Shown here in pieces: positions 18,384-26,663 of a stretch of 64,000 bases of DNA. The notes under the pieces are model-generated. The model did not search any database. It was not told where the DNA came from and was given only the letters and a program-made list of their open reading frames with translations. The DNA is taken from positions 1 through 64,000 of the forward strand of contig UQDP01000006.1 in NCBI GenBank assembly GCA_900539845.1, given 5' to 3'. Every line of letters begins with the position of its first letter. Positions within the stretch are counted from its first letter, which is position 1. The position numbers and the translations under genes were made by a program. The DNA is from an uncultured Oscillospiraceae bacterium. GTDB lineage: Bacteria > Bacillota > Clostridia > Oscillospirales > Acutalibacteraceae.

Positions 18384-20771
18384 TTATTCTGCGCTTTCGC
18401 TCGTTTCTTCATTAGAAGATGCCGCGGTTGTTTCACCGCTCTCGTCTGAACTGCTGTCGGATTCATCAGAACTGTCCGATGAACGGCTGTAGGTTCTTGA
18501 AGAATACGAAGGAAGATTATTCTTGTCATACCAGCCGGAGGAACCGCTTGAATAATTTGCAAGAAGTCCGTTTGAGCTGTCATATGAGCGGTTTACGATT
18601 CCGTCATATTCCGGAAACTCGGTAACATTCTTTCCTTTTGCATCATAAATATTATTCATAACCGTTTCCCAGATCGTGCCTGACGGGTTTGAGGAAAGTC
18701 TGTATACGATCTCTTTAGGCATATCGTATCCGTACCAGACTGCCGCAACATACTCGGGCGTGCCGCCGACAAACCATCTGTCTTTTGAATCTGTAGTCGT
18801 ACCTGTTTTGCCGAAACACTCAACGCCGCTGATTTTGTAATTGCGTCCCGTTCCGGAAGTCATAACGGTTTGGAGTATCTTGTTCATCAGCCACCCGGTG
18901 CTTTCCGATAATACCTGTTCCTTGTTTTTGGAGGCATCGGTTTCTATCAGCACATTGCCCTGACTGTCTTCTATCTTATAGTAGCAATATGGTTGATAAT
19001 ATACTCCGCCGTTACCCATTGCGGCATATGCGGCAGTCATATCGAGCACGGTTACACCTTCGGTAAACGAACCGGTTGCCATTGGCGCGAAATCACAGTC
19101 TGCTGCGCTCAAGGACGAGATGTGAAAACGGTTCTGCAGAAAATCATAAGCGTAGTCCACACCGATCATATCGAGTGTTCGTGCAGCAACCGTGTTAAGA
19201 GAGTTGGCTATACCGTACTGAATGGTTACACGCCTGCCTGAATATCCGCCGCCCTCGTTTGTGGGCCACATTCTGCCGTCAACTTCCATTAAAGGACGAT
19301 CCTCAATCAATGTGGACCAGTAAATATCAACGCTGTCGTCATTCAGGCTCTTTTCAAATGCCGGAGCATATATGGAAAGCGGTTTGATCGATGAACCCGG
19401 CTGCCTGCGCGACTGGAATGCTCTGTTAAGCTCAAGAGAACCTGAATATTCGCCTGTTCCGCCGACAAGTCCAAGTACCCTGCCCTCATAATTCATGACG
19501 ACCATTGCGCCCTGAACGGTTTCATCCGGCATGCGGCGGTAGTTTTCATAAACGTCCTCCATTGCTTCCTGAACCTCAAAATCAACGGCTGTATAGATTT
19601 TCAGACCGCCGCCGTACAGCAGTGAACGTGCTTTTCTTTCCGTATAACCCATTTTCTGAAGATCGTCAAGAACAGCTTTTATCACATAGTCGACATAGTA
19701 TGAATCTATTCTGTTTTCATTCGAGCCGCTTTCGGAATCCGATATCTGGCTTCCCTGATAGTTCTCACTGTTTGTGAATACCATTTCGTAAGCAACGGCG
19801 TCATCGTATTCTTCCTGTGTTATGAAGCCCTGAGAGAGCATCTCTTTCAGTATCCACATCTGGCGGGTCCTGTTTTTATCGGGATTCCTGAGGGGATCAT
19901 AACGGCTCGGATACTGCGTAATAGCTGCCAAAGAGGCGCACTCGGCAATATTCAGATCCGCAACATCCTTTCCGAAATAAGTTTCAGCGGCAGTTTTAAC
20001 GCCGTAGCATCCTTCGGAAAGATAGATTGTGTTCATATATGCTTCAATGATCTCATCTTTACTGTAATTTCGCTCCAGATTCAGAGCGGAAAGTATCTCA
20101 TTGAATTTTCTGACAATCGTAACGTCGTTCTCATCGGTAAGATTTTTTATAAGCTGCTGAGTGATGGTGGAGCCGCCTTGACCGTAGTTGTCCGGCACAA
20201 CGATAACGCCGATCGTTCTGATCCAGTCCACACCATGGTGGCTTTCAAAACGCTGATCTTCCGTAGCGATAAAAGCCTTTCTTAAATAAGGGCTCATGTT
20301 GTCAAGATCCACCCAGATTCTGTTTTCCTCACCGTGAAGTCTTGTCAGCTCTACCTCGTTTCCGTCGCTGTCATATCCGTAAATAAAAGAGGTTTGATTC
20401 TGCGAATATTTTTCTTCCGTAAGATTAAAAACGGGATCGCCGTGAACGTAGCTGTAGCCGTATATTGCAATCACGGAAAAGCAAACAACACACACTACTG
20501 CAATTACAAGCAGTATCCCAAGCAGTATGCGCAGCACAAGCGAAGCAGGCGCCTTGCTTTTATTCCCGTTGCTCTTTTTCGGCGAACGAGTTTTTTTTAT
20601 GTTTTTTTTACTTCTTGTTCTCTGAACATGCTGTTTTGAAGTATTCTCGCTTTCGATGTATGCGGCAGGTTTGCTGCTTGATTCTGATTTAAGATTCTTT
20701 TTATCCTCGTCATAAACCTTTGCGGAATTATTCATGAAGGATTCAAGCAGATCATCGTAATCACTTGCCAT
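18384..20771 (-). CDS. Class A penicillin-binding protein (PBP1A type)
   Basis: A 795-residue bifunctional peptidoglycan synthase. Order: cytoplasmic Lys-rich N-terminus, one transmembrane segment (about residues 80-105), GT51 glycosyltransferase (IATEDQRFESHHGVDWIR and GGSTITQQLIKN), then a transpeptidase with SSIK as the active serine motif, SLN and KTGTT. The C-terminus is an unusually Ser/Asp/Glu-rich low-complexity tail. A GGAGG lies 7 nt before ATG 20771; the upstream ATG at 20777 is too close. It has its own promoter. Confidence 0.95.
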   Translation of the reverse strand: MASDYDDLLESFMNNSAKVYDEDKKNLKSESSSKPAAYIESENTSKQHVQRTRSKKNIKKTRSPKKSNGNKSKAPASLVLRILLGILLVIAVVCVVCFSVIAIYGYSYVHGDPVFNLTEEKYSQNQTSFIYGYDSDGNEVELTRLHGEENRIWVDLDNMSPYLRKAFIATEDQRFESHHGVDWIRTIGVIVVPDNYGQGGSTITQQLIKNLTDENDVTIVRKFNEILSALNLERNYSKDEIIEAYMNTIYLSEGCYGVKTAAETYFGKDVADLNIAECASLAAITQYPSRYDPLRNPDKNRTRQMWILKEMLSQGFITQEEYDDAVAYEMVFTNSENYQGSQISDSESGSNENRIDSYYVDYVIKAVLDDLQKMGYTERKARSLLYGGGLKIYTAVDFEVQEAMEDVYENYRRMPDETVQGAMVVMNYEGRVLGLVGGTGEYSGSLELNRAFQSRRQPGSSIKPLSIYAPAFEKSLNDDSVDIYWSTLIEDRPLMEVDGRMWPTNEGGGYSGRRVTIQYGIANSLNTVAARTLDMIGVDYAYDFLQNRFHISSLSAADCDFAPMATGSFTEGVTVLDMTAAYAAMGNGGVYYQPYCYYKIEDSQGNVLIETDASKNKEQVLSESTGWLMNKILQTVMTSGTGRNYKISGVECFGKTGTTTDSKDRWFVGGTPEYVAAVWYGYDMPKEIVYRLSSNPSGTIWETVMNNIYDAKGKNVTEFPEYDGIVNRSYDSSNGLLANYSSGSSGWYDKNNLPSYSSRTYSRSSDSSDESDSSSDESGETTAASSNEETSESAE

Positions 20772-20812
20772 AACCATACCTCCTTACAAGTAAATAGATA
20801 AACAGCGAAATT

Positions 20813-20841
20813 ATTATACTATATTTTTACAATTAAATAAA
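20813..20841 (-). promoter_or_regulatory. Probable sigma-A promoter of the PBP gene
   Basis: Minus-strand TTTATT (20836-20841), 17 nt, TATAAT (20813-20818). The -10 is consensus; the -35 is weak. Confidence 0.55.
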
Positions 20842-20852
20842 GAAATATTTTG

Positions 20853-21713
20853 TTAAAAATTTTTTGCCTTATGTTTACTCATTTCAATCACCCTTTTTGA
20901 AACCGAAATTCCGTCATAAAGCATTTTTACCCTTGAAAAGCACCAGCACTTTTTTCCGCAGCTCTTGCAGGAATAAGCTGCCTTGAAAGAACTGTTGACT
21001 GTCTGCACATCACTCAGTCTTCTCATAGATGATCCGCAGGACGGGCATTCGAATTTTTCTGAGTAAAAATTATAGTGCTCCGTAACAGGCTCTTTTATAA
21101 TAAACGGTTTAAAAGCCAGTCTGCCGAAAAAATCATCGGAACAGGCTTTTATCATATCGCCGACACGTGCTCTGTCATATACCTTTTTGAAACAGGCGGC
21201 AGCTACATAGCAGTCTTCAAGCGCACGGTGCAGGTTTTCTTCTTTAATATTGATTTCAAGTTTTTCCGCACAGTGCGCAAGACTTATCTGATCATTTGTT
21301 TTTTCAAAAAAAGACTGGCAGTATTTTTGCGCGTCCATATACTTTTTCATAAAAGAAACATTTGTCTGCCCGAAAAACCTTTTATAATTTGAAACAAGCA
21401 CGTAAAGATCGCTGTTTGACCAGCTCATAAACAGAACATCTCTGCCTGACGACCAGCGGGAAAAATCGCGTATCGCCTGCTCAAAAGGTATGCCCTGCAG
21501 GGAAATCTCTTCCTTTGTTATGCTTGTAAGATCAACGAAACGCTTGGAAAGCTTTTTCGAAAGCTTTGGCTTGATCAACTGTTTATAAGTGTCTGTGATC
21601 TCCAGATTTCTGTTGAGCCTTACAGCCCCTATTTCAATAATTTCATTGAGTCCTTTTTTTAACTTGTAATCGTATGCATTGTTCCATTCAAGGTCAAAAA
21701 TAACATAATCCAT
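20853..21713 (-). CDS. DnaQ/KapD-like 3'-5' exonuclease with C-terminal zinc ribbon
   Basis: A 286-residue DEDD exonuclease. The Exo I motif is FDLEWN, followed by Exo II around SWSNSDLYVL and Exo III with HRALEDCYVAA (His-x4-Asp, DEDDh type). After about residue 215 comes a separate module with two CxxC pairs, CPSCGSS and CKSCGKKC, resembling a zinc ribbon. Substrate unknown; such proteins trim RNA or DNA 3' ends. It follows secG across a terminator, with GGTGAA before the ATG. Confidence 0.85.
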   Translation of the reverse strand: MDYVIFDLEWNNAYDYKLKKGLNEIIEIGAVRLNRNLEITDTYKQLIKPKLSKKLSKRFVDLTSITKEEISLQGIPFEQAIRDFSRWSSGRDVLFMSWSNSDLYVLVSNYKRFFGQTNVSFMKKYMDAQKYCQSFFEKTNDQISLAHCAEKLEINIKEENLHRALEDCYVAAACFKKVYDRARVGDMIKACSDDFFGRLAFKPFIIKEPVTEHYNFYSEKFECPSCGSSMRRLSDVQTVNSSFKAAYSCKSCGKKCWCFSRVKMLYDGISVSKRVIEMSKHKAKNF

Positions 21714-21722
21714 TTGTTCACC

Positions 21723-21753
21723 AAAAAAAATAACCCTGCATAACGCAAGGTTA
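21723..21753 (-). terminator. Terminator after secG
   Basis: On the minus strand TAACCTTGC and GCAGGGTTA pair (one wobble) around a short loop, followed by eight T (21723-21730). Confidence 0.88.
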
Positions 21754-21769
21754 CTTCAAAAATAAATCA

Positions 21770-22021
21770 TCAGCCTATAAACAGGAAAATCAAAAACGCA
21801 GCAAGAACAAGAACAAAAAATGCAACAATAAGCCATTTTGTTATTTTTTCAAGTTTTGCTTCGATCGTGCGACCTTTTGATTTACCGAGGAAAGTATCCG
21901 CACCGCCGGCAATGGCGCCCGAAAGGTTCTGCGAACGACCCTCCTGCAACAAAACAACTGCAATAATGATGATGGAAACAATTATAAGAATTACTCCGAA
22001 TACATAATGATACCAAAGCAT
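21770..22021 (-). CDS. secG: Preprotein translocase subunit SecG
   Basis: An 83-residue protein with two hydrophobic segments flanking the conserved VLLQEGRSQNLSGAIAGGADTFLG loop (its central motif is LSGAIAGG). SecG assists SecYE in protein export at the membrane. It is single, with its own strong promoter and terminator; rnr and smpB, which often follow secG in Firmicutes, are absent here. GGAGGA lies 8 nt before the ATG. Confidence 0.95.
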   Translation of the reverse strand: MLWYHYVFGVILIIVSIIIIAVVLLQEGRSQNLSGAIAGGADTFLGKSKGRTIEAKLEKITKWLIVAFFVLVLAAFLIFLFIG

Positions 22022-22055
22022 TTGAAAATCCTCCGTACATATTTAATACTAAAGG

Positions 22056-22084
22056 ATTATAGCACATAGTTCTTTTTATTGCAA
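22056..22084 (-). promoter_or_regulatory. Sigma-A promoter of secG
   Basis: Minus-strand TTGCAA (22079-22084), 17 nt, TATAAT (22056-22061), preceded by an A tract. The A tract and -35 share 14 identical nt (AAAAAACACTTGCA) with the rplS promoter. Confidence 0.82.
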
Positions 22085-22101
22085 GTGTTTTTTGGCATGA
22101 A

Positions 22102-22205
22102 TTGACTTGAATTTTTTTTGCGTTATATACAATAATAGTTTTGACGGTAATAATTAAGCGTTTGCATTACCGTCTGCCGCTTGTAAAAGCGGTATTTACA
22201 TATAT
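22102..22205 (+). other. Candidate small RNA element: promoter and two hairpins facing the topoisomerase A 3' end
   Basis: On the plus strand TTGACT (22102-22107) and TATATA (22124-22129) are 16 nt apart. Downstream, GACGGTAA (22143-22150) pairs with TTACCGTC (22167-22174), and CCGCTT (22077+100 = 22177-22182) pairs with AAGCGG (22187-22192). No T tract follows either hairpin on either strand, so it is not a standard terminator. A transcript would run into the 3' end of the ParC-like gene in antisense. Function is unknown; the region could instead be a processed 3' end of the topoisomerase mRNA. Confidence 0.35.
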
Positions 22206-22209
22206 ATCA

Positions 22210-24456
22210 TTATTCAAAGGAAAGCTGTTCGCCGACATCAGCCGCCCCGAGCATTGCGCCTGCGGCAGGAATATTTTTAGGTCTGAACCGCCATTCCTTT
22301 TCAAATTCTCCCTCGCGGTAAAGATGAACGGAAATCACTTTATCGCTTTTCTTTTTGAGTGTCATCGCCTGTACGCCCTGCGTATTTTTTGTGCTTTTCG
22401 GCAGCACCACTGCTGTATTAATTAAAAGATGTCTGCCGCTTTGCGAGCATAAAACAATGTCTTTATCTTCTTCAAGGTAAATCGCTGCGGCAAGAGGCGC
22501 TTTATCGGAAAAAGCGTTTATAAGCTTTTTTCTGTTTGTTTTTGTTTCGTATGCCGATATATCGACTTTCGCAAGCTTTCCGTTTTCAAAAACAAAGATC
22601 ATATAGCCCTTATATTCTTTTAAAACGGCTGTGTATACGGGCGTTTCACCGTCCTCCATCATAAGTTTGGACGGCAGATAATCACCGAGAACAGAAGCTT
22701 TGGTATCCGGAAAGTCGTCGAGCTTGGCTTTATAGACCTGATGCGAAGAAGTGAAAACAAGCAGTTCATCTCTGTTGGAGCATTCAACGTTTCTTTCGAT
22801 TACGTCGCCTTCTTTCACTTTCTGTTCACCGCTCATACGAAGATTAGCGGTCTTGATCTTTTTAACATAGCCTTCTTTTGAAATAAATACCGTTACCGGG
22901 TAATCCGCAGCTTCGTATTCCGCTTTCTCTTCTTCCTGCGGAATTTCATAAAGTATCTCAGACTTTCTGCCTGTGTCGTATTTTTTTATGACATCCTGAA
23001 GCTCGGATATAATGATTTTTTTCTTTCGCTTATCGCTTGAAAGAATTTCTTCAAGTTCTGCTATATCGTTTTCAAGATTTTCTATATCCTGAATGCGCTT
23101 TAAAATATATTCGCGGTTAAGATGGCGCAGCTTGATCTCGGCTACGTATTCCGCCTGTGTTTCGTCTATTCCGAAACCTATCATAAGATTGGGAACAACG
23201 TCTGATTCGTTTTCAGTCTCACGAACGATCTTTATGGCTCTGTCAATATCAAGCAGAATCTTGGAAAGACCTTTGAGCAGATGAAGCTGCTTTCTTTTTT
23301 TATTAAGGCTGAAGTTTAATCTTCTTGTAATGCAGTTAAGCCTGAATTTCACCCATTCGTTCAGAAGCTCGCGAACTCCTCTGACGCCCGGTCTGCCGTC
23401 TATGAGAACATTGAAGTTGCAGGAAAATGAATCCTCAAGCGGAGTGAGCTTATAAAGCCTTTGCATAAGCTTGTCCGGGTCTGTTCCCCTTTTCAGGTCT
23501 ATGGTAATCTTAAGCCCTTTCAGATCGGTTTCATCTCTTATATCCGAGATCTCCTTAACTTTATTCCCTTTTGCAAGTTCAACGATCTTGTCTATAATCG
23601 CTTCCGAAGTTGTGGTGGGCGGTATTTCGGTGATATCTATACAGTTGTAGGATTTATCGTAGCTGTATTTTGCGCGGACCTTAACGGAGCCTTTTCCTGT
23701 TTCGTATATCTTTTCAAGCTCATCTCTGTCATAAATAACATATCCGCCGCCTACAAAATCAGGGGCGACCAGTGTGTCGGAGATCACATGGGCTTTGTTT
23801 TTCATTAAAGCGATCGTAGTCTCGCAGATCTCTCTGATATTGAATGAAGCTATGGAGCTTGCCATTCCGACGGCAATTCCGGTCGTTACATTACAGAGCA
23901 CCGTTGGAAATGTCACGGGCAGAAGACGCGGCTCCTGCATCGTGTTATCATAATTGGGCACGAAATCCACGGTATCTTTGTCAATATCGCTGAACAGCTC
24001 GTTGCAGATCGGCGCCAATTTGGCTTCGGTATATCGGGACGCTGCGTACATCATGTTTTTTGAATAAGCTTTTCCGAAATTTCCCTTTGATTCAATGTAA
24101 GGATACAACAGCGATTCATTGCCTCGCGAAAGGCGCACCATGGTTTCATAAATGGAGGCGTCACCATGCGGATTAAGCTGCATGGTTCTGCCAACTATGT
24201 TCGCGCTTTTGATTGTTTGCCCTTTTAAAAGCCCCATATTGTACATCGTATACAGAAGCTTTCTGTGAGACGGCTTGAGACCGTCAATTTCAGGTATTGC
24301 GCGCGATAATATAACGCTCATGGCATACGGCATATAATTTGTTTTCAGAGTTTGAGTGATGACCTCGCTCTTGACCGTGCCGGCGTTTTCTATATGGACA
24401 TTTTCGTTAAGCCCTGATGTACTTTCTTTTTCACTGTCTTTTTTTCTTCTTGGCAT
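22210..24456 (-). CDS. Type IIA topoisomerase subunit A (ParC/GyrA-like, divergent)
   Basis: A 748-residue breakage-reunion subunit. The winged-helix core has RAIPEIDGLKPSHRKLLYTM, the QLNPHGDASIYETM segment and the catalytic tyrosine in AASRYTEAK. A coiled-coil region and a C-terminal beta-pinwheel follow. The GyrA-box (QRRGGKG) is not present; the equivalent site reads RMSGEQKVKEGD, favouring a topoisomerase IV-like decatenase or a second, diverged enzyme over gyrase. It lies 25 nt downstream of its B subunit and has AGGTGA before its ATG. Confidence 0.88.
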   Translation of the reverse strand: MPRRKKDSEKESTSGLNENVHIENAGTVKSEVITQTLKTNYMPYAMSVILSRAIPEIDGLKPSHRKLLYTMYNMGLLKGQTIKSANIVGRTMQLNPHGDASIYETMVRLSRGNESLLYPYIESKGNFGKAYSKNMMYAASRYTEAKLAPICNELFSDIDKDTVDFVPNYDNTMQEPRLLPVTFPTVLCNVTTGIAVGMASSIASFNIREICETTIALMKNKAHVISDTLVAPDFVGGGYVIYDRDELEKIYETGKGSVKVRAKYSYDKSYNCIDITEIPPTTTSEAIIDKIVELAKGNKVKEISDIRDETDLKGLKITIDLKRGTDPDKLMQRLYKLTPLEDSFSCNFNVLIDGRPGVRGVRELLNEWVKFRLNCITRRLNFSLNKKRKQLHLLKGLSKILLDIDRAIKIVRETENESDVVPNLMIGFGIDETQAEYVAEIKLRHLNREYILKRIQDIENLENDIAELEEILSSDKRKKKIIISELQDVIKKYDTGRKSEILYEIPQEEEKAEYEAADYPVTVFISKEGYVKKIKTANLRMSGEQKVKEGDVIERNVECSNRDELLVFTSSHQVYKAKLDDFPDTKASVLGDYLPSKLMMEDGETPVYTAVLKEYKGYMIFVFENGKLAKVDISAYETKTNRKKLINAFSDKAPLAAAIYLEEDKDIVLCSQSGRHLLINTAVVLPKSTKNTQGVQAMTLKKKSDKVISVHLYREGEFEKEWRFRPKNIPAAGAMLGAADVGEQLSFE

Positions 24457-24481
24457 AATTTCACCTAATCATTCTTTTTTA

Positions 24482-26458
24482 TCAGCTTACGTCAGCCGCG
24501 TCAAGATACTGATAACCGTAATCCGTAATATACTGCTTTCTGCCGTCCAGATTATCCCCCAGCAGAAGATCGAATATCTGAGAAGTCTTTTCCGCCTCAT
24601 CCGGTGTAACGAGAATAAGACGTCTTGTGGCAGGATTCATGGTTGTCAGCGACATCATATCTGCTTCGTTTTCGCCGAGACCTTTTGAACGCTGAACGGT
24701 ATATTTCTGATTGCCGAGCTCTTCTCTTATCTTTGCCATTTCTATCTCATTGTAGGCAAAATAAGTCTGATCCTTACAGGTGACTTCATACAGCGGGGAT
24801 TCGTCGATATAGACCTTGCCCTGCTCAATGAGCTGCGGCATCAGGCGGTATATCATCGTTAAAACCAGTGTGCGGATCTGAAAGCCGTCCACATCCGCAT
24901 CCGTGCATATGAGCACCTTGCTCCATCTGAGGTTGTTGATATCAAAAGCGGACAGGTCCTTTGCCGCTTTTGAGCTCATCTCAACGCCGCACCCGAGCAC
25001 TTTTATGAGGTCGGTTATGATTTCATTTTTAAATATTTTGCTGTATTCGCTCTTCAGGCAGTTGAGTATTTTCCCTCGTATGGGCATGATTGCCTGGAAA
25101 TTCGCGTCTCTCGCCTGTTTACAGGCGCCGAGAGCCGAATCTCCCTCAACGATGAAAAGCTCTCGCTCCTCGACATTTTTGGAGCGGCAGTCAACGAATT
25201 TCTGGACGCGGTTGGTCATATCGATTTTGGTCTGCAAAGTATTTTTCAGCGTTTTACGCGTATTCTCCGCCTTGACTCTGCTTCGCATATTGATAAGCAC
25301 CTGATCGGCTATCTTATCGGCGTCCATTTTATTTTCTATGAAATAGACCTCAAGCTGTTTGCGGAAAAAGTCCGTCATAGCTTCCTGAATAAACTTGTTG
25401 GTTATGGCTTTTTTCGTCTGATTTTCATATGAGGTCTGTGTGGAAAATGAAGAAACTACAAATATAAGTATATCCTCAATATCCTGAATATTTATCTGGC
25501 TGTCCGATTTGGTGTATTTGCCGTTTGCTTTTAAATACGCATTGATCTGATTTAAAAATGCGCTTCTGAAAGCCTTGTCCGGAGAGCCGCCATGCTCAAG
25601 AAAGCTTGAATTGTGATAGTATTCCTTGCACTGTTTCTTTAAAGAGAAGCACAGAGCTGCCTTTATCTTCAGCTTATATTCGCTCAGATCGGCTCTGTCT
25701 TTTCCCACTCTTTCACATTCCCAGTACTGCGGAGTGGTGATCGCTGTATTATCGGCAAGCTCCTCGACATAGTCTTTGATACCGTTTTTGTAACAGTATT
25801 CAAAGGTCTCAAACCCGGAAGAAGTTTGGTTTTTGAGTATAAAAGTAATGCCGTCGTTTACGATTGCCTGCCGTTTAAGCGTATCCTGATAATATTCGAG
25901 CGGAACGTTTATATCGGTAAATACTTTGAGATCCGGCTTCCACCTGATTCTTGAACCCGTATCTTTCTTTGAATACGGCTCTCTTTTCAATCCGCCGATA
26001 TTTTCTCCATGCTCAAAATGAAGCGTGTAGCAAAATCCGTCTCTGTGTATTTCCGCATCCATATATTCGGAAGCATACTGTGTTGCGCAGAGCCCGAGCC
26101 CGTTCAGACCGAGTGAGAACTCATAGTTGTCAGCACCGTTATTATATTTTCCGCCTGCGTACAATTCACAGAAAAGAAGTTTCCAGTTTTCTTCATTTTC
26201 AGCCTTGTTAAAATCAACGGGAATTCCGGCGCCGAAATCCTGTACCTCAACGGAACAGTCCGCAAATCTTGTAACTATGATTTTATTTCCGCGGCCCTCG
26301 CGCGCCTCGTCAATAGAATTGCTCATTATTTCAAAAACGGAATGCTGGCAGCCCTCAATACCGTCCGAACCGAAAATAACCGCAGGGCGTTTTCTTACAC
26401 GGTCAGCACCCTTCAGAGAGCGTATACTTTCATTGGTATATTCTTTCTTTTTTGCCAT
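24482..26458 (-). CDS. Type IIA topoisomerase subunit B (ParE/GyrB-like, divergent)
   Basis: A 658-residue ATPase subunit. The GHKL ATP-binding motifs are present but altered: EIMSNSIDEAREG, DFGAGIPVD and LGLNGLGLCATQYAS where canonical proteins have GGLHGVGAS. The TOPRIM domain reads VEGDSALGACKQARD and later DADVDGFQIRTL, and the C-terminal motif is QRSKGLGENEADMM instead of QRYKGLGEM. Catalytic Glu and Asp residues are retained, so it should be active. Together with the A subunit it probably forms topoisomerase IV. It is driven by a near-perfect promoter. Confidence 0.88.
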   Translation of the reverse strand: MAKKKEYTNESIRSLKGADRVRKRPAVIFGSDGIEGCQHSVFEIMSNSIDEAREGRGNKIIVTRFADCSVEVQDFGAGIPVDFNKAENEENWKLLFCELYAGGKYNNGADNYEFSLGLNGLGLCATQYASEYMDAEIHRDGFCYTLHFEHGENIGGLKREPYSKKDTGSRIRWKPDLKVFTDINVPLEYYQDTLKRQAIVNDGITFILKNQTSSGFETFEYCYKNGIKDYVEELADNTAITTPQYWECERVGKDRADLSEYKLKIKAALCFSLKKQCKEYYHNSSFLEHGGSPDKAFRSAFLNQINAYLKANGKYTKSDSQINIQDIEDILIFVVSSFSTQTSYENQTKKAITNKFIQEAMTDFFRKQLEVYFIENKMDADKIADQVLINMRSRVKAENTRKTLKNTLQTKIDMTNRVQKFVDCRSKNVEERELFIVEGDSALGACKQARDANFQAIMPIRGKILNCLKSEYSKIFKNEIITDLIKVLGCGVEMSSKAAKDLSAFDINNLRWSKVLICTDADVDGFQIRTLVLTMIYRLMPQLIEQGKVYIDESPLYEVTCKDQTYFAYNEIEMAKIREELGNQKYTVQRSKGLGENEADMMSLTTMNPATRRLILVTPDEAEKTSQIFDLLLGDNLDGRKQYITDYGYQYLDAADVS

Positions 26459-26488
26459 AATTACCTCCGCTCATATTTTTACTCATAT

Positions 26489-26516
26489 ATTATACAAGAT
26501 ATTGTGCATTTGTCAA
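26489..26516 (-). promoter_or_regulatory. Strong sigma-A promoter of the topoisomerase operon
   Basis: Minus-strand consensus hexamers TTGACA (26511-26516) and TATAAT (26489-26494), spacing 16 nt. GGAGG precedes the ATG of the B subunit. Confidence 0.88.
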
Positions 26517-26608
26517 GATTTTGTAAATCTTATAACAATATGATGAAAAGTTACGTCTTAAAATTACAAAATACTTTTAATTATTTCATTTATTTATAAT
26601 TGTTCAAC

Positions 26609-26646
26609 AAAAAAATAAGATGTGAATACTCACACCTTATTTTTTT
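26609..26646. terminator. Bidirectional-looking terminator after ftsH
   Basis: ATAAGATGTGA and TCACACCTTAT pair around a short loop (one G-T), flanked by seven A and seven T, so it can work on either strand. The only gene reading into it is ftsH on the minus strand. Confidence 0.88.
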
Positions 26647-26663
26647 GCGTAATCTCTTTGATA

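Noticed and set aside
18320..18583. Minus-strand 87-codon frame overlapping the 3' end of the PBP gene
   Set aside because: It overlaps the Ser-rich PBP tail in another frame and has no start site or homology.
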